A stretch of 64,000 bases of DNA from Bacillota bacterium (GCA_029224465.1 JAQXUQ010000014.1:53988-117987), one strand, 5' to 3'; shown: positions 1 through 8,458, numbered from the stretch's first letter. Notes: a model not told the origin generated them from the sequence alone. Translations and numbers: made by a program.

Positions 1-2
1 GG

Positions 3-1244
3 CCGGCGGATCTTCACCTGATCGGTAAGGATATTATGCGCTTCCACACCATTTACTGGCCGATCTTTCTGATGGCGCTGGACCTGCCGATTCCGGAACA
101 GGTATTCGGACATCCGTGGCTTTTGCAGGGCGGCGAGAAGATGTCCAAGTCCAAAGGAAACGTTATTTACGCGGACGATATGACGGATATCTTCGGAGTT
201 GACGGCGTGCGTTATTTTGTCCTGCATGATATGCCTTTCGAACAGGACGGCGTCATCACGTGGGAGCTTGTTACGGAGCGCTTCAACAGCGACCTCGCGA
301 ACACGCTCGGCAATCTGGTCAAGAGAACCGTGTCGATGAGCAACAAGTATTTCGGCGGCGTTACATGCAATAAAGGCGCGGACGAACCGGTTGACGACGA
401 CCTGAAAGCGGTCTGCACGGCGGCGTACAGGACTGTCTCGAAGGATATGGACGGACTTCGCGTTTCCGACGCGTTAAAGGATATCTTTGCAGTATTCAAG
501 CGCCTGAACAAGTATATTGACGAGACAGAGCCGTGGATTCTGGCAAAGGATCCCGCGAAGGCGGACAGGCTTTCGACTGTGATGTACAATCTGACCGAAG
601 GCATCATCATCGGTGCCTCCCTTCTTGCACCGTTCATGCCGGAGACGGCCGGAAAGATCGCGCTGCAGCTGAATACAAAGCTGCGTGATTTTGACACGCT
701 GGATACGTTCGGCCTGTATCCTTCGGGAATGAAGGTTACGGAGAATCCCGGGACGCTCTTTGCAAGACTCGATGAGAAAGAAGTCATGAAAAAGGTCGGC
801 GTCATTGTGGAGAAGCAGAAGGCAGAAGCCGCAGCCGCAGCAGCAAGAGGCGAGACGGGTGACGCGAAGAAGGAAGGCAGCGCCCTGAAGGAGAGCGGAG
901 AAGTACATAAACCGGAGACACAGATCGGAGATTTCGCAAAACTTGAGCTCCGTGTCGGTGAAATCATTGCCTGTGAGGCGGTTCCGAAGTCGAAAAAGCT
1001 TCTCTGCTCCAAAGTACGGATCGGAAGCGAGACAAGACAGATCGTATCCGGCATCCGCGGCAGTTATTCTCCCGAAGAGATGATCGGAAAGAAAGTCATG
1101 GTCCTTTGCAACTTGAAGCCTGCAAAGCTTGCCGGCGTACTTTCGGAAGGCATGCTGCTTTGCGCGGAAGAGGAAGACGGTACGCTGGCGCTGATGACGC
1201 CTGACGCAGGCCGGAACATTTCTTCGGGATCTCTGATCAGCTGA
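3..1244 (+). CDS. metG: Methionyl-tRNA synthetase, C-terminal part
   Basis: Charges tRNA(Met) with methionine in the cytoplasm. The gene enters from outside the window; the reading frame is open from base 3, ahead of the first internal ATG. The KMSKS loop is visible as GEKMSKSKGN, followed by the all-helical anticodon-binding domain (NSDLANTLGNLVKRT, YIDETEPW). After a charged, alanine-rich linker (KQKAEAAAAAARGE) comes a C-terminal EMAPII/Arc1p-type tRNA-binding domain (DFAKLELRVGEI, VSGIRGSY, LCNLKPAKLAGVLSEGM), which is typical of the dimeric long form of MetRS. The N-terminal Rossmann fold with HIGH lies upstream of the window. A small secreted protein gene begins 6 nt after the stop codon. 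Identity is certain; only the 5' end is missing. Confidence 0.97.
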   Translation, partial: PADLHLIGKDIMRFHTIYWPIFLMALDLPIPEQVFGHPWLLQGGEKMSKSKGNVIYADDMTDIFGVDGVRYFVLHDMPFEQDGVITWELVTERFNSDLANTLGNLVKRTVSMSNKYFGGVTCNKGADEPVDDDLKAVCTAAYRTVSKDMDGLRVSDALKDIFAVFKRLNKYIDETEPWILAKDPAKADRLSTVMYNLTEGIIIGASLLAPFMPETAGKIALQLNTKLRDFDTLDTFGLYPSGMKVTENPGTLFARLDEKEVMKKVGVIVEKQKAEAAAAAARGETGDAKKEGSALKESGEVHKPETQIGDFAKLELRVGEIIACEAVPKSKKLLCSKVRIGSETRQIVSGIRGSYSPEEMIGKKVMVLCNLKPAKLAGVLSEGMLLCAEEEDGTLALMTPDAGRNISSGSLIS

Positions 1245-1250
1245 CTATTT

Positions 1251-1829
1251 ATGAAAAAACAGCACGGACAATTCCAAATGCGGATGATGACTGCTGCAGT
1301 GGCCCTCACGGTCGCTGCGGCTTTTCCGCCTGTTACGGTATCCGCCGAAATCCATGCGCCCTCCGGCTCGCAGAACGTTTCGACAAAGAATACCGACAGT
1401 TTTCTCGAGGGAGAACGCCGGAAATTTCTGGAAGCAATGGATCGGCTGGATGAGATCGGCCTTTCTCCGTCTGCCATTGTACATACGCTGACCGGCCGCG
1501 GGCAGAAAACGGACGATGCGGAAGCGGATACGGACAGCTTACAGGAAACCGGCGGACAGAACGATTCTGTGAAGGGAGAGCTGCCGGAGACCGCCGGGCA
1601 GGAAAGCGGTCTTGCGCAGAAGGCAAAGGAAACCGGCGGCAGCCTTGCGCAGAAGGCAGGAGACGCCAGCGAGAAGCTTGTCGAGCAGGCCGGCATCGCG
1701 GGAAGTCAGATGATCGAAAAGGCAGGCGGAGCCGTACAGGAACAGACACAGAAAATTGTTGATGACGCGAAAGAATCTCTGAAAGACCGGCTGAAGGATA
1801 TGATCAGTTCCATGATCGACAAGCTGTAG
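1251..1829 (+). CDS. Small secreted amphipathic-helix protein, function unknown
   Basis: The 192-residue product starts with a clear Sec signal peptide (positive start, hydrophobic MMTAAVALTVAAAF stretch, likely cleavage after VSA near residue 32). No lipobox cysteine is seen. The C-terminal half is a run of alanine, lysine, glutamate and glutamine (AQKAKETGGSLAQKAG, EKLVEQAG, VQEQTQKIVDDAKESLK) that should form long amphipathic helices, like LEA or apolipoprotein-type repeats. There is no Shine-Dalgarno close to the ATG, which lies 6 nt after the metG stop, so translation may depend on coupling to metG. A YesL-type membrane protein follows 33 nt later. I do not recognise a family; an exported cell-envelope or surfactant-like role is only a guess. 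Confidence 0.75.
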   Translation: MKKQHGQFQMRMMTAAVALTVAAAFPPVTVSAEIHAPSGSQNVSTKNTDSFLEGERRKFLEAMDRLDEIGLSPSAIVHTLTGRGQKTDDAEADTDSLQETGGQNDSVKGELPETAGQESGLAQKAKETGGSLAQKAGDASEKLVEQAGIAGSQMIEKAGGAVQEQTQKIVDDAKESLKDRLKDMISSMIDKL

Positions 1830-1862
1830 GAAACCGCGGAAAGGAGCAAAGAAGGAATCGGT

Positions 1863-2609
1863 ATGGATAAAATTTTCGGACTGGACAGTCCTCTGACAAA
1901 GTTTCTGACCAAGGCGGCGAATCTGATGATACTCAATGTGCTGACACTTGTCTGCTGCGTTCCGGTATTTACGGCAGGAGCCGCGATTACGGCAATGCAC
2001 TACGTCCTGCTGCGGATGGCCAGAGATGAGGACGGCTACATTGTCAAATCTTATTTCAAGGCATTCAAGGATAATTTCAAACAGGCAACGGCCGTCTGGC
2101 TGTTTTATCTCGTGCTCTTTGCATTCTTTATTGTGGATATCATGCTGATCCGGCAGAATCCGGATGTGCTGCCGCATTTTATGATCTATATCCTGTCCGC
2201 GGCGGCAATCGTGCTGTTCATGACCATGCAGTGGATCTTTCCGCTGATCATGCGGTTCGAGAATCCCGTCAGCGTAAACGTCAAGAACGCGATTCTCCTG
2301 ATGGTTGCGCAGCTTCCGAGAACGCTGCTTATGACGGTGATCTGGGCTGCGCCGGCCGCGGTTTTTGCCTTTTTTGTATATGCGTTTCCGGTACTTCTGA
2401 TGTTCGGTATTTCGCTGCCGGCCTATGTATGCGCGCTGATGTACAGCCCGGTGTTTAAGAAGTTCGAGCCGGAAGACAGGGAGGAAGGCGGCGCAGAGGA
2501 TGTCTCTTCGGAAGAGGAAAAAGAGGAGGCTTATCTGGAACTGCGAAGGCAGATGGAAGAAGATAAGGAAAGCGCCTGGGATGAGGACCGGACGGAGCAG
2601 AATCCGTGA
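1863..2609 (+). CDS. YesL family (DUF624) integral membrane protein
   Basis: A 248-residue polytopic membrane protein with about five hydrophobic segments. The N-terminus has the family look: a short FGLDSPL lead-in, then LMILNVLTLVCCVPVFTAG, followed by the AITAMHYVLLRMARDEDGYIVKSYF region characteristic of YesL/DUF624. The last 45 residues are a very acidic cytoplasmic tail (EEGGAEDVSSEEEKEEAYLE). YesL members usually sit beside sugar ABC importers and YesM/YesN regulators; here the next plus-strand gene is a sugar ABC ATPase, but a terminator separates them. The biochemical function of the family is not established. GGAAAGGAGC lies upstream of the ATG, though at a distance of more than 15 nt. 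Confidence 0.85.
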   Translation: MDKIFGLDSPLTKFLTKAANLMILNVLTLVCCVPVFTAGAAITAMHYVLLRMARDEDGYIVKSYFKAFKDNFKQATAVWLFYLVLFAFFIVDIMLIRQNPDVLPHFMIYILSAAAIVLFMTMQWIFPLIMRFENPVSVNVKNAILLMVAQLPRTLLMTVIWAAPAAVFAFFVYAFPVLLMFGISLPAYVCALMYSPVFKKFEPEDREEGGAEDVSSEEEKEEAYLELRRQMEEDKESAWDEDRTEQNP

Positions 2610-2667
2610 TTTGGTGATTCTGAACGCAAATCTGTGAAAACGTTGTGGAAAATGTCCATGTGAATTG

Positions 2668-2697
2668 GAAATGCGGCAGGAATGCCGCATTTTTTCA
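2668..2697 (+). terminator. Rho-independent terminator after the yesL-like gene
   Basis: An 8-bp perfect stem, AATGCGGC / GCCGCATT (2670-2677 with 2684-2691), with a 6-nt loop, runs into a TTTTTT tract. It closes the metG, secreted-protein, yesL transcription unit before the ABC ATPase gene. Confidence 0.85.
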
Positions 2698-2810
2698 TAT
2701 GAAAATCAGAAAAAGTTTGGGCAAATGCGACGTATACCACGCGTATGATTTCCGATATACTGTTATCAGTTTGGAACAGAAATATTCCGTATATTTCGGG
2801 GAGGGTATCA

Positions 2811-3926
2811 ATGGCAAGTCTGAATCTGGAGCACATTTACAAGAAGTATCCCAATGGATTTGAAGCTGTCAAGGACTTCAATCTGGATATCGAAGACAAG
2901 GAATTCATCATCTTTGTAGGACCTTCCGGCTGCGGAAAGTCTACAACGCTGCGTATGATTGCAGGCCTTGAAGACATCTCGAGCGGCACGCTCAAGATCG
3001 ACGGCAAGGTCATGAATGATGTAGAACCCAAGGACCGTGATATCGCGATGGTTTTCCAGAACTACGCGCTGTATCCGCACATGACCGTTTATGACAATAT
3101 GGCATTCGGCTTAAAGCTCCGCAAGGTTCCGAAGGATCAGATCGATACGATGGTCAAGAATGCGGCGAAGATTCTGGATCTGACACAGCTCCTTGACCGT
3201 AAGCCCAAGGCTCTTTCCGGCGGCCAGAGACAGCGTGTCGCGATGGGACGTGCCATTGTCCGTAACCCGAAGGTATTCCTGATGGACGAGCCTCTCTCCA
3301 ACCTGGATGCGAAGCTCCGTGTTCAGATGAGATCCGAAATCGCGAAGCTCCATCAGAGACTCGGCACAACAATCATCTATGTAACCCATGACCAGACCGA
3401 GGCTATGACACTGGGTACCAGAATCGTCGTTATGAAGGACGGCGTTGTTCAGCAGGTCGACACACCGCAGCACCTGTATGATGATCCCGGCAACCTCTTC
3501 GTAGCGGGCTTCATGGGATCTCCGCAGATGAACTTTGTTGACGGCGTTGTCAAGGTGAATGGCAGCAAGGCATGCGTTACGGTTGCAGGCGTTGATATTC
3601 CGCTTACCCCCGCAAAGGCAAAGGCAGTCATTGACGGCGGCTATAATGGCAAGACCGTTACCGTCGGCATCCGTCCCGAGCATATCGCGGATCTGGACGA
3701 GGAGACGATTCCGGAAGAGGGTGCTCCTGTTTTCCAGAGCAAGATCAATGTCCGTGAGCTTCTGGGCGCTGAAGTCTTCCTGTATTTTGATATCGACAAC
3801 ACTCCTTTCACAGCCCGCGTCAATCCCAGAACCAAGGCGCAGGTCGGCGACACAATCAAGCTCGCTTTCGATATCGAAAAGATCCATCTGTTCGACAAAG
3901 AAACAGAGAAGACCATCACCAACTAA
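2811..3926 (+). CDS. MsmK/UgpC-type sugar ABC transporter ATPase (orphan)
   Basis: The ATP-hydrolysing subunit of carbohydrate uptake type 1 (CUT1) ABC importers, 371 residues. Walker A is GPSGCGKST at residues 37-45, followed by the Q-loop (FQNYALYPHM), the signature LSGGQRQR, Walker B (VFLMDEPLSNLD) and the switch histidine (VTHDQTEA). The C-terminal third is the regulatory TOBE/OB-fold domain found in MalK, MsmK and UgpC (VGIRPEHI). The start chosen is the ATG preceded by GGGGAGG 7 nt upstream; an earlier in-frame ATG at 2745 adds residues unrelated to the family. No permease or binding protein is adjacent and a terminator follows. In Firmicutes such stand-alone ATPases commonly serve several CUT1 importers, so it may energise the ATPase-less importer at 46.6-50.3 kb. 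Confidence 0.93.
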   Translation: MASLNLEHIYKKYPNGFEAVKDFNLDIEDKEFIIFVGPSGCGKSTTLRMIAGLEDISSGTLKIDGKVMNDVEPKDRDIAMVFQNYALYPHMTVYDNMAFGLKLRKVPKDQIDTMVKNAAKILDLTQLLDRKPKALSGGQRQRVAMGRAIVRNPKVFLMDEPLSNLDAKLRVQMRSEIAKLHQRLGTTIIYVTHDQTEAMTLGTRIVVMKDGVVQQVDTPQHLYDDPGNLFVAGFMGSPQMNFVDGVVKVNGSKACVTVAGVDIPLTPAKAKAVIDGGYNGKTVTVGIRPEHIADLDEETIPEEGAPVFQSKINVRELLGAEVFLYFDIDNTPFTARVNPRTKAQVGDTIKLAFDIEKIHLFDKETEKTITN

Positions 3927-3974
3927 CTCTTTCCGGCCGGCTGCATGCCGCGGCGAAATCAAATGCGTATTCAC

Positions 3975-4018
3975 AAGGCATTCGTCCTTTACAGGGCGGG
4001 TGCCTTTTGTGTTGTTTT
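3975..4018 (+). terminator. Rho-independent terminator after the msmK-like gene
   Basis: A 13-bp stem with three G-U pairs (3975-3987 with 3994-4006) around a 6-nt loop is followed by a T-rich stretch (TTTTGTGTTGTTTT). It ends the ABC ATPase transcript before the CdaR-type gene. Confidence 0.85.
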
Positions 4019-4106
4019 CACGAGCATGAAATTGTAAAATAGAACCAAAAGACAGACAAAACAGGCATGAAAATCTGTTCACCTTACAGACAGAAAGGGG
4101 CAGCTT

Positions 4107-5195
4107 ATGGTATCGGCACAAATCGTGAAACAATGTCTCGAAGAACTGACGGCGATTACAAAAGTGGAATTCTGCATGCAGGATCTGAACGGTCAGCTGT
4201 TCGCAATGACGTCCGGCGCGGTGATTCCTTCCACGCAGACGGTAACGGGCTTTGCGGGTTCTTCCGTGGATTCGCAGATCATCGGAGACCATTATCTGAT
4301 GAAGGTATTCGAGGACGATGAAGTCTCCTATATTCTGACGGCGATCGGCCGCGGCGAGCATACACTGATGGTCGCCAAAATCGCGGTCAGCGAAGTCCAG
4401 AACCTGATGATCGCCTACAAGGAGAAGTATGACCGGAACAACTTCTTCCAGAACCTGCTGCTCGACAATCTGCTGCAGGTGGATATCCACAACCGCGCGA
4501 AAAAGCTCCATATCAGCTGCACCGGCCCCCGCGCCGTCATTGTTGTTGAAACGTTGGCGGAGGGAGATTCGGTCGCGGGCGAGCTGCTCGGCAGCATTTT
4601 CACAACGCAGAACGGAGACTATCTGACTGAAGTTGATGAGAACAGCGTAATTGTCATTAAATCACTTGATCGTGAAGATGATTACGAAAGCCTGAACGCG
4701 GCGGCGCAGACGGCGGTAGACATGCTGAATACGGAGGCCATGGTCAAAGCCCGCGCGGCGTTCGGCAGCATCATTCTGGATCTGAACGACCTCTCGAAAT
4801 CATACAAGGAAGCGAAAATGGCGCTCGATGTCGGCAAGATTTTCTACGCGGAGCGGCTGGTTACTTCCTACGCGGAGCTCGGTATCGGCCGGCTGATCTA
4901 CCAGCTGCCTTCGAACCTGTGCGAGACGTTTATTCATGAAGTCTTCGGAGACAATGTGCCGTATGATCTCGACAACGAGACGCTTTCGACCATCAACGCT
5001 TTTCTTGAGAACAGCCTGAACGTTTCCGAAACGTCCAGAAAGCTGTTCATTCACAGGAATACACTGGTCTACCGGATAGAGAAGCTGCAGAAGACGACGG
5101 GGCTGGATATCCGCGTTTTTGACGACGCGATGACCTTCAAAATCGCGCTGATGGTTATGAATTACCTGAAATATCTGGAGAAGAAGGATTACTGA
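4107..5195 (+). CDS. CdaR/PucR-family transcriptional regulator
   Basis: A 362-residue cytoplasmic regulator. The N-terminal part (to about residue 125) resembles the sugar-diacid recognition domain of CdaR, with a helix (LMIAYKEKYDRNNFFQNLLLDN) linking it to a GGDEF-like middle region. The C-terminus carries the PucR-type helix-turn-helix: LSTINAFLENSLNVSETSRKLF then IHRNTLVYRIEKLQKTTGLDIR, the last motif being diagnostic. AAGGGG 9 nt upstream supports the start. It follows the msmK-like gene behind a terminator and may regulate carbohydrate genes, but the target is not visible. Its last 41 bases overlap the end of the convergent radical SAM gene. Confidence 0.88.
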   Translation: MVSAQIVKQCLEELTAITKVEFCMQDLNGQLFAMTSGAVIPSTQTVTGFAGSSVDSQIIGDHYLMKVFEDDEVSYILTAIGRGEHTLMVAKIAVSEVQNLMIAYKEKYDRNNFFQNLLLDNLLQVDIHNRAKKLHISCTGPRAVIVVETLAEGDSVAGELLGSIFTTQNGDYLTEVDENSVIVIKSLDREDDYESLNAAAQTAVDMLNTEAMVKARAAFGSIILDLNDLSKSYKEAKMALDVGKIFYAERLVTSYAELGIGRLIYQLPSNLCETFIHEVFGDNVPYDLDNETLSTINAFLENSLNVSETSRKLFIHRNTLVYRIEKLQKTTGLDIRVFDDAMTFKIALMVMNYLKYLEKKDY

Positions 5196-6171
5196 AACGG
5201 GAAACACCGGTGCCGTCAAATGCAGGAATAAAGCTTTCGGACACGGTTCCCCCTTCCTGAAGAAAACCGTTTTCAACACCGATCGAAACCGCGAAGTCCA
5301 CGACTTCTTCATACTCTGTTTCTGAAACCGTCCTCGAAAGAAGAGGATCCTCTCTTACCGCGGGCATGGGCGTATACTGATTCATGATGCTGATGAAAAT
5401 CTGATTTCCGTAGCGCTCATGCAGATAGCGGATCACCTTTTTGGAATCGTCTGTATGCCCCGGCATAACCATATGCCGCACAAGGACGCCTTTTGTCATC
5501 AAAGGGTCGTTCCTGTCATCTTCTTCATCAAGAGCGTGTGTCCCGTCGGCAAAAACCGGCAGCGGCTGCTGCCGCACCATCTCGTCAATCGCTGCTGCCG
5601 CGAACCGGAAATAGTCTTCCGTGCCTGCGTACCGCGTCGAAAGCTCCCCGGAATAAAATTTCAGATCCGGCAGATAGATATCCACAAGCCCGTCCAGCGC
5701 ACGAAGCGCTTCCACCTTTTCATAAGACGCCGTATTGTAAACGACGGGAATGGAAAGACCGTTTTCCCGCGCCATTGAAAGAGCCGGAATCAGAAACGGT
5801 ACGATATGGGAAGGCGTGACCAGGTTGATGTTCGCTGCACCCTGTGTCTGGAGATCCAGAAAGATCTGCGCAAGATCCTCTCCGGTCAGCCCCCATGCGG
5901 GACGGGAAGCGGAAGAGCCCCCGGAAATCATATGGTTCTGGCAGAACACGCAGCCCATGTTGCAGCCGTCAAAAAAGACCGCGCCGCTCCCCTGTCTTCC
6001 GCTGATACAGGGCTCTTCATAATACAGAAGCGCGGCTCTCGCCGCACGCAGGCGCGCGCTTTCCCCGCATCTTCCCGTCTTCCCGTGCAGACGGTCCGCG
6101 CCGCATTCGCGCGGACAGAGAACGCAGTGCGAAAGATCCAATATACCGGATGGAGTATCTTCTCTCGGCAT
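5155..6171 (-). CDS. COG1313 radical SAM protein (PflX-like)
   Basis: A 338-residue radical SAM enzyme of the COG1313 group, related to pyruvate formate-lyase activases. The cluster motif is CNMGCVFC (C70, C74, C77), preceded by a second cysteine set (CVLCPRECG and RCGE) typical of this group. A glycine-rich and NLVTPSHI region follows, then the TIM-barrel strands (VYNTASYEKVEAL, DIYLPDLKFY, VLVRHMVMPGH). The start has GTGAGG about 9 nt upstream. It lies downstream of tadA and the SRP RNA on the same strand. Substrate is unknown; activation of a glycyl radical enzyme or peptide modification would fit the family but is inference. The 3' end overlaps the convergent cdaR-like gene by 41 nt. Confidence 0.88.
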   Translation of the reverse strand: MPREDTPSGILDLSHCVLCPRECGADRLHGKTGRCGESARLRAARAALLYYEEPCISGRQGSGAVFFDGCNMGCVFCQNHMISGGSSASRPAWGLTGEDLAQIFLDLQTQGAANINLVTPSHIVPFLIPALSMARENGLSIPVVYNTASYEKVEALRALDGLVDIYLPDLKFYSGELSTRYAGTEDYFRFAAAAIDEMVRQQPLPVFADGTHALDEEDDRNDPLMTKGVLVRHMVMPGHTDDSKKVIRYLHERYGNQIFISIMNQYTPMPAVREDPLLSRTVSETEYEEVVDFAVSIGVENGFLQEGGTVSESFIPAFDGTGVSRFSNPSSPDISGNS

Positions 6172-6212
6172 CAGTTAAACCTCACAAAACAATACAAAAA
6201 GACGGACACTTC

Positions 6213-6326
6213 CGGAGCCCTGCCAGGCACCCTTACGGCACATGAAAGGATCTGCTTAGTGCTGCTTCGTTCCCGATCTGACACGGTTCGCAGGATTCAT
6301 TGCGCAAGACCCGGCAAGGCTGCGGA
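6213..6326 (-). ncRNA. ffs: Signal recognition particle RNA, small bacterial type (4.5S/ffs)
   Basis: On the minus strand the domain IV core GTGTCAGATCGGGAACGAAGCAGC matches, in its conserved positions, the universal GUCAGGUCCGGAAGGAAGCAGC element with a few changes; the Ffh-binding tetraloop region and the asymmetric loop are both present. The ends pair as expected for the small form: GCCTTGCC near the 5' end with GGCAGGGC near the 3' end. It lies immediately downstream of tadA, the usual location in Firmicutes, and a run TTTTTGTATTGTTTT follows the 3' end. The RNA binds Ffh and targets nascent membrane proteins. Ends are placed by helix pairing and are accurate to a few bases. Confidence 0.93.
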
Positions 6327-6359
6327 AATATCCGTCGGTCACAATGACGTGACAGTAAG

Positions 6360-6388
6360 ACTATATACAATCCGGCGCGGTTTTTCAA
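6360..6388 (-). promoter_or_regulatory. Promoter of the SRP RNA gene
   Basis: Minus strand: TTGAAA, 17-bp spacer, TATAGT. The -35 box overlaps the end of tadA. The predicted start is about 25 nt upstream of the paired 5' end of the SRP RNA, consistent with a processed precursor. Confidence 0.7.
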
Positions 6389-6939
6389 GTCCCGGATGCG
6401 GAAGAACGCAGCTGGCGGAAAAAACGCTTTAACAGTTCCCTGCACTGCGGCAGCAGAACGCCGCGCGTCACCTCGGACTGATGCATGAGGAGCGGGTTGT
6501 CGACAATGTTCAGGATAGAGCCGCAGCAGCCGGACTTGTCGCTCGGCGCTCCGATCACAACGCGGTCTATGCGCGCCTGCTCGATCGCGCCGGCGCACAT
6601 GGGACAGGGTTCCAGCGTGCAGTAGAGAACGGCTCCGTCCAGCCGCCAGTCGCCGGTCTTTCTGCCGGCTTTCCGGATCGCCGTAATTTCCGCATGCGAG
6701 AGGGTGGAGTGATCGGTATTCCTGCGGTTATAACCGCGGCCGATGACTTTTCCGCCCTGAACGATCACGCAGCCGATCGGGACTTCGCCGAGTGCCATGG
6801 CTTTCTCGGCCTGTTTTATCGCCTGCAGCATATATTTTTCATCCAGGCGTTCCCTTGCGGATTTCCGCATGGAACCCGCGGAAGTCTCCGCGGCCGGATT
6901 CCGGGCCGATTTTACAAGGATTTTAGGATAAGTTCTCAT
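6385..6939 (-). CDS. tadA: tRNA-specific adenosine deaminase
   Basis: Converts the wobble adenosine of tRNA(Arg)(ACG) to inosine. The zinc site is intact: HAE at residues 82-84 (H82 ligand, E84 catalytic) and PCPMC at 111-115 (C112 and C115 ligands). GEVPIGCVIV, SHAEITAIRKA and DWRLDG match the family. The coordinates use the longest reading (184 residues). The family normally starts near DEKYMLQAI, so the first 30 residues may not be made; the ATG at 6870 is an alternative. Neither start has a good Shine-Dalgarno. The gene is transcribed toward the SRP RNA, a common arrangement. Confidence 0.93.
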   Translation of the reverse strand: MRTYPKILVKSARNPAAETSAGSMRKSARERLDEKYMLQAIKQAEKAMALGEVPIGCVIVQGGKVIGRGYNRRNTDHSTLSHAEITAIRKAGRKTGDWRLDGAVLYCTLEPCPMCAGAIEQARIDRVVIGAPSDKSGCCGSILNIVDNPLLMHQSEVTRGVLLPQCRELLKRFFRQLRSSASGT

Positions 6940-6946
6940 TTCAGGC

Positions 6947-6974
6947 TTGAAATTCCAAAATCTACCGTTATACT
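6947..6974 (+). promoter_or_regulatory. Predicted sigma-A promoter upstream of the suf operon
   Basis: TTGAAA, 16-bp spacer, TATACT. An imperfect inverted repeat, CTGGGATTA / TAACCCAG (6973-6981 with 6987-6994), begins at the end of the -10 box, as expected of an operator. The leader to the Rrf2-type gene would be about 235 nt and contains two more inverted repeats, TGTAAC-TTGT-GTTACA (7027-7042) and TCACG-AA-CGTGA (7158-7169). Which of these is the Rrf2 target cannot be told from the sequence. Confidence 0.5.
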
Positions 6975-7217
6975 GGGATTAGCAAATAACCCAGATCCGA
7001 TAGGAATAGGTAATTTTGTTCCGGGCTGTAACTTGTGTTACAAGCCGCTTCCGGGCACCAGTATACAATAGGGATAAAGACGGAAGCAAGAAGCGGCAGA
7101 TCACCTGCCGGAACAGAAAGATACGGGCGCGGCGGCCGGCATTACGTTGCAGTGTTTTCACGAACGTGATAATGTTATGCGATAGGCTGCGCCCCGGAAA
7201 ACGAAGAGGTACGCTGC

Positions 7218-7652
7218 ATGAAAATTTCGACCAAAGGACGGTACGCGCTGCGGATGATGCTGGATCTTTCCCTGCATGATACGGGGGAATTCATCAGTCT
7301 CAGAGACATTTCGCAGAGGCAGAACATTACCGTGAAATATCTGGAACAGATCGTTACGGTACTCACAAGAGCGGGCTTTGTGCGTTCGCAGAGAGGAAAC
7401 AACGGCGGCTATAAGCTGACACGGGAGCCGAAGGAATATACGGTCGGCGATATTCTGCGCGTCATGGAAGGAAGCCTCAATCCGGTTGCCTGCGTGGCGG
7501 AAGCCGGCATGTGCGACATGAGCGCGGACTGCGCGGTGCTTCCATTCTGGAAGAATTTCGCGAAGGTCATCAACAACTATGTTGACAGCGTAACCTTGCA
7601 GGATCTCAAGGATCAGGCGCAGGCAATGATCGGCAATGATTTTGTAATTTGA
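7218..7652 (+). CDS. Rrf2-family iron-sulfur-type regulator of the suf operon
   Basis: A 144-residue winged helix-turn-helix protein of the Rrf2 family (MKISTKGRYALRMMLDL, SLRDISQRQNITVKYLEQI, VRSQRGNNGGYKLTR). Three cysteines, C92, C99 and C105 (CX6CX5C), lie where IscR ligates its [2Fe-2S] cluster (CX5CX5C in the E. coli protein), so it probably senses cluster status. It is the first gene of the suf cluster, 34 nt ahead of sufC, and likely represses the operon when clusters are plentiful. CymR-type cysteine regulation is the main alternative, but CymR lacks these cysteines. Confidence 0.9.
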   Translation: MKISTKGRYALRMMLDLSLHDTGEFISLRDISQRQNITVKYLEQIVTVLTRAGFVRSQRGNNGGYKLTREPKEYTVGDILRVMEGSLNPVACVAEAGMCDMSADCAVLPFWKNFAKVINNYVDSVTLQDLKDQAQAMIGNDFVI

Positions 7653-7686
7653 GAAGATATTCACAGAGACATTTCAGGAGGATATT

Positions 7687-8442
7687 ATGGCAGCACCTTT
7701 ATTACAGGTACGCGATCTGTGCGCTTCCATTGAGGAAGGCGAATTACTGCACGGCATTGATCTGGATATCCGCGCCGGAGAAACCCATGTTCTGATGGGA
7801 CCCAACGGCGCCGGCAAATCCACGTTCGGCTATACACTCATGGGCAACCCGGGGTACAAGGTTACAAAGGGGTCCATTGTTTTTGACGGTGAGGATATCA
7901 CGAAGCTGACGACAGATAAGCGCGCGGCAAAGGGAATGTTCCTCTCGTTCCAGAATCCGCTGGAGGTTCCGGGACTTTCGCTTGAGGAGTTCCTCCGGAA
8001 CGCGATCCGGCAGCAGACCGGTAAACCGATTAAGATTTTTACATTCAAGAAGCAGCTTGAAGAGACGATGTCACTGCTGCAGATGGATGCATCTTACGCG
8101 GACAGAGATTTGAACGTCGGCTTTTCGGGCGGCGAGAAGAAAAAGGCGGAGATTCTCCAGCTCCTGATGCTGAGCCCCAGGCTCGCGATTCTTGACGAGA
8201 CTGACTCCGGTCTGGACGTAGATGCTGTCCGCACAGTTTCCCGCGGTATTGAGGAATACCAGAAGAAGAAAAACGGCGCGCTGTTGATTATTACGCACAG
8301 CACGAAGATTCTGGAAGCGCTCAAAGTCGACTATACACATATCCTTGTAAAAGGAAAACTCGTGCATACGGGCGGCCCGGAGCTTGTGGACGAGATCAAT
8401 GAACGCGGTTTCGAAAGATTCACAGGCGCAGGCGATCAGTAA
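7687..8442 (+). CDS. sufC: SUF iron-sulfur assembly ATPase SufC
   Basis: The soluble ABC-type ATPase of the SufBCD scaffold. Walker A is GPNGAGKST (38-46); the signature is FSGGEKKK, the variant typical of SufC; Walker B runs into LAILDETDSGLDVDAV; ITHSTKIL holds the switch histidine. Length 251 residues is normal. AGGAGG precedes the ATG by 6 nt. SufC drives conformational change in SufB-SufD during cluster assembly. Confidence 0.97.
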   Translation: MAAPLLQVRDLCASIEEGELLHGIDLDIRAGETHVLMGPNGAGKSTFGYTLMGNPGYKVTKGSIVFDGEDITKLTTDKRAAKGMFLSFQNPLEVPGLSLEEFLRNAIRQQTGKPIKIFTFKKQLEETMSLLQMDASYADRDLNVGFSGGEKKKAEILQLLMLSPRLAILDETDSGLDVDAVRTVSRGIEEYQKKKNGALLIITHSTKILEALKVDYTHILVKGKLVHTGGPELVDEINERGFERFTGAGDQ

Positions 8443-8458
8443 AAGCGGGGTGAACGAA

